Assembly: GCA_038251315.1 (NCBI GenBank)
Contig: JBBSBK010000051.1
Coordinates: 1-23,427, forward strand
Direction of reading: 5' to 3'
Length of the DNA stretch: 23,427 bases
Source of the DNA: JBBKXP01 sp038251315
GTDB taxonomy: Bacteria; Pseudomonadota; Alphaproteobacteria; Rhodobacterales; Rhodobacteraceae
The notes below the pieces were generated by a model. That model was not told the DNA's origin. It searched no databases and saw nothing but the letters and a program-made list of their open reading frames with translations. The translations under genes were made by a program, and so were the position numbers. Positions 21,754-23,427 of the stretch are shown here, piece by piece (position 1 is the first letter of the stretch; each line of letters begins with the position of its first letter).

Positions 21754-23427
21754 ATGAAGATCGAACGGAATTTTACAAAATCCGGGCAGGATGCCTATGC
21801 CGACGTGGCGTTTCGCGCAGCAACTTCCGAGATTCGCAATCCCGACGGCACGATCGTCTTCAAGCTGGAAAATTGCGAGGTTCCGGCGGACTGGAGCCAG
21901 GTCGCAAGCGACGTCATCGCGCAGAAATATTTCCGCAAGGCGGGCGTGCCGTCGGCCACGGTGCCGGTCAAGGAAAAGGGTGTGCCATCGTTCCTGTGGC
22001 GGTCGGCCCCGGCCAAGGACGCGACGTTCGGTGGCGAAACTAGCGCCAAGCAGGTGTTCGACCGGCTGGCGGGGGCCTGGGCCTATTGGGGCTGGCAGGG
22101 CGGCTATTTCACAACAGAGGCGGATGCGCGCGCCTACTACGATGAATTGCGGTTCATGCTGGCGACGCAACGCGCCGCCCCCAACAGCCCGCAGTGGTTC
22201 AACACCGGCCTGCATTGGGCCTACGGCATCGACGGCCCGGCGCAGGGGCATCATTACGTTGACCACAAAACCGGAGTGCTGACTGCATCCGCGTCCAGTT
22301 ATGAACACCCGCAGCCGCACGCCTGCTTCATCCAAGGCGTCAAGGACGACTTGGTCAACGACGGCGGCATCATGGACCTGTGGGTGCGCGAGGCGCGGCT
22401 GTTCAAATACGGCAGCGGTACCGGCACCAACTTTTCGCACCTGCGCGGGGCGGGCGAAAAGCTGTCGGGCGGCGGCAAATCGTCGGGCCTGATGGGGTTC
22501 CTGAAAATCGGCGACCGGGCAGCGGGCGCGATCAAGTCTGGCGGCACCACACGGCGCGCCGCCAAGATGGTCATCGTCGATGCCGACCACCCCGATATCG
22601 AGGATTTCATCAACTGGAAGGTCATCGAGGAACAGAAGGTCGCCAGCATCGTCGCCGGGTCGAAAATGCACGAGCAGAAGCTGAACGCGATCTTTGCCGC
22701 AATCAAATCCTGGGACGGGCGCGAGGCCGACGCCTATGACCCGAAAGTCAACGAGGGTCTGAAAGGAGCGATTCGGGACGCTAAAAAGGTCTGCATCCCC
22801 GAAACCTACGTCAAGCGCGTGCTGGATTATGCCAAGCAGGGCCATACCAGCATCGAATTTCAGACTTACGACACCGATTGGGATTCCGAGGCCTACGCCA
22901 GTGTGTCGGGCCAGAACTCGAACAACTCGATCCGGGTGACCGATGCCTTCCTCAAGGCTGTCGAAGCGGACGGCATGTGGGATCTGATCAACCGTCGCGA
23001 CGGCAGCATCGCCAAGTCGATCCGCGCCCGCGATCTGTGGGAACAGGTGGGTCATGCCGCGTGGGCCTGCGCCGATCCAGGCATCCAGTATCACGACACG
23101 GTCAACGCCTGGCACACCTGCCCCGAAGATGGCGCGATCCGCGGGTCGAATCCGTGCAGCGAATACATGTTTCTGGACGATACCGCCTGCAACCTCGCGT
23201 CGATGAACCTGCTGACGTTCTACAAGGACGGTCAGTTTCAGGTCGAAGATTACATGCACGCCACGCGTCTGTGGACCCTGACGCTGGAAATCAGCGTGAC
23301 GATGGCGCAGTTCCCGTCGAAAGAAATCGCGCAACTGTCCTACGATTTCCGCACCCTCGGGCTTGGCTATGCCAACATCGGCGGACTGCTGATGAACATG
23401 GGGCTGGGCTATGACAGCGACGCGGGC
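21754..23427 (+). CDS. nrdJ: Class II (B12-dependent) ribonucleoside-diphosphate reductase, 5' part
   Basis: Reduces ribonucleotides to deoxyribonucleotides with adenosylcobalamin as radical source, so it needs no oxygen and no NrdB. 558 codons are in the window and the frame is open at the edge, so the C-terminus is missing. ATG 21754 has AAGGGG (21740-21745) eight bases upstream and gives the usual N-terminus MKIERNFTKSGQDAYA. Visible motifs: NSPQWFNTG (144-152), Cys191 in PHACFIQ (first cysteine of the redox pair), FKYGSGTGTNFSHLRG, and the active-site NPCSE at 466-470 with radical Cys468. The frame is also open upstream to ATG 21568 and beyond, but without a ribosome site or family resemblance. 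Upstream sites suggest NrdR control. Confidence 0.97.
   Translation, partial: MKIERNFTKSGQDAYADVAFRAATSEIRNPDGTIVFKLENCEVPADWSQVASDVIAQKYFRKAGVPSATVPVKEKGVPSFLWRSAPAKDATFGGETSAKQVFDRLAGAWAYWGWQGGYFTTEADARAYYDELRFMLATQRAAPNSPQWFNTGLHWAYGIDGPAQGHHYVDHKTGVLTASASSYEHPQPHACFIQGVKDDLVNDGGIMDLWVREARLFKYGSGTGTNFSHLRGAGEKLSGGGKSSGLMGFLKIGDRAAGAIKSGGTTRRAAKMVIVDADHPDIEDFINWKVIEEQKVASIVAGSKMHEQKLNAIFAAIKSWDGREADAYDPKVNEGLKGAIRDAKKVCIPETYVKRVLDYAKQGHTSIEFQTYDTDWDSEAYASVSGQNSNNSIRVTDAFLKAVEADGMWDLINRRDGSIAKSIRARDLWEQVGHAAWACADPGIQYHDTVNAWHTCPEDGAIRGSNPCSEYMFLDDTACNLASMNLLTFYKDGQFQVEDYMHATRLWTLTLEISVTMAQFPSKEIAQLSYDFRTLGLGYANIGGLLMNMGLGYDSDAG

Noticed and set aside
21709..23334. 541-residue minus-strand open frame
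   Set aside because: It is the shadow of nrdJ, whose frame carries the NPCSE and other family motifs.

Overview
The window is GC-rich, tightly packed chromosomal DNA from an alphaproteobacterium, most likely a Rhodobacterales (Roseobacter-type) member. The evidence is a class II NrdJ starting MKIER, a tandem-domain cold-shock protein followed by a DUF192 gene, a trp cluster containing a yibQ-like gene, the order trpC-moaC-moeA-lexA, and a GTTC-N7-GTTC LexA box. I see no transposase, integrase, phage gene, CRISPR array or rRNA. This looks like core genome, and I do not see an undescribed defence or mobile system. The interest lies in regulatory sites and a few oddities of gene layout.

Layout. 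1-187 (-): start of a GNAT acetyltransferase gene interrupted by an in-frame TGA exactly where Trp is expected. 192-2987 (-): gltA and gltX. 3066-5129 (+): comEC, whose stop codon overlaps that of the convergent lexA. 5126-10660 (-): a compact run read as trpG-trpD-ung-trpC-moaC-moeA, with 1-4 nt overlaps or short gaps, followed by lexA, which has its own LexA-repressible promoter just after moeA. 10823-12337 (+): a secreted yibQ-like divergent polysaccharide deacetylase lying between trpG and trpE on the other strand. 12349-18812 (-): fabI-gpt-DUF2127-aminotransferase-ppiD-trpE, all co-directional. 18908-20599 (+): pdxH, a two-domain cold-shock protein and a DUF192 protein. 20643-20719 (+): tRNA-Pro(UGG). 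20728-21189 (-): a small lipoprotein. 21190-21753: a 564-nt non-coding regulatory region. 21754 to the end (+): nrdJ, truncated by the window edge.

How the genes work together. TrpE and TrpG form anthranilate synthase, and TrpD and TrpC carry the next steps (the isomerase TrpF and TrpAB are not here). The two anthranilate synthase subunits sit in different same-strand transcription units, split by yibQ. MoaC and MoeA make molybdenum cofactor. LexA controls the SOS response, and Ung and the DNA-uptake channel ComEC are DNA-metabolism neighbours. NrdJ supplies dNTPs. Its upstream region has a candidate tandem NrdR box pair at 31-bp spacing, two DnaA-box-like sites in opposite orientation, several dyads, and a strong leader hairpin.

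All identifications come from reading motifs by eye. No database search was run.
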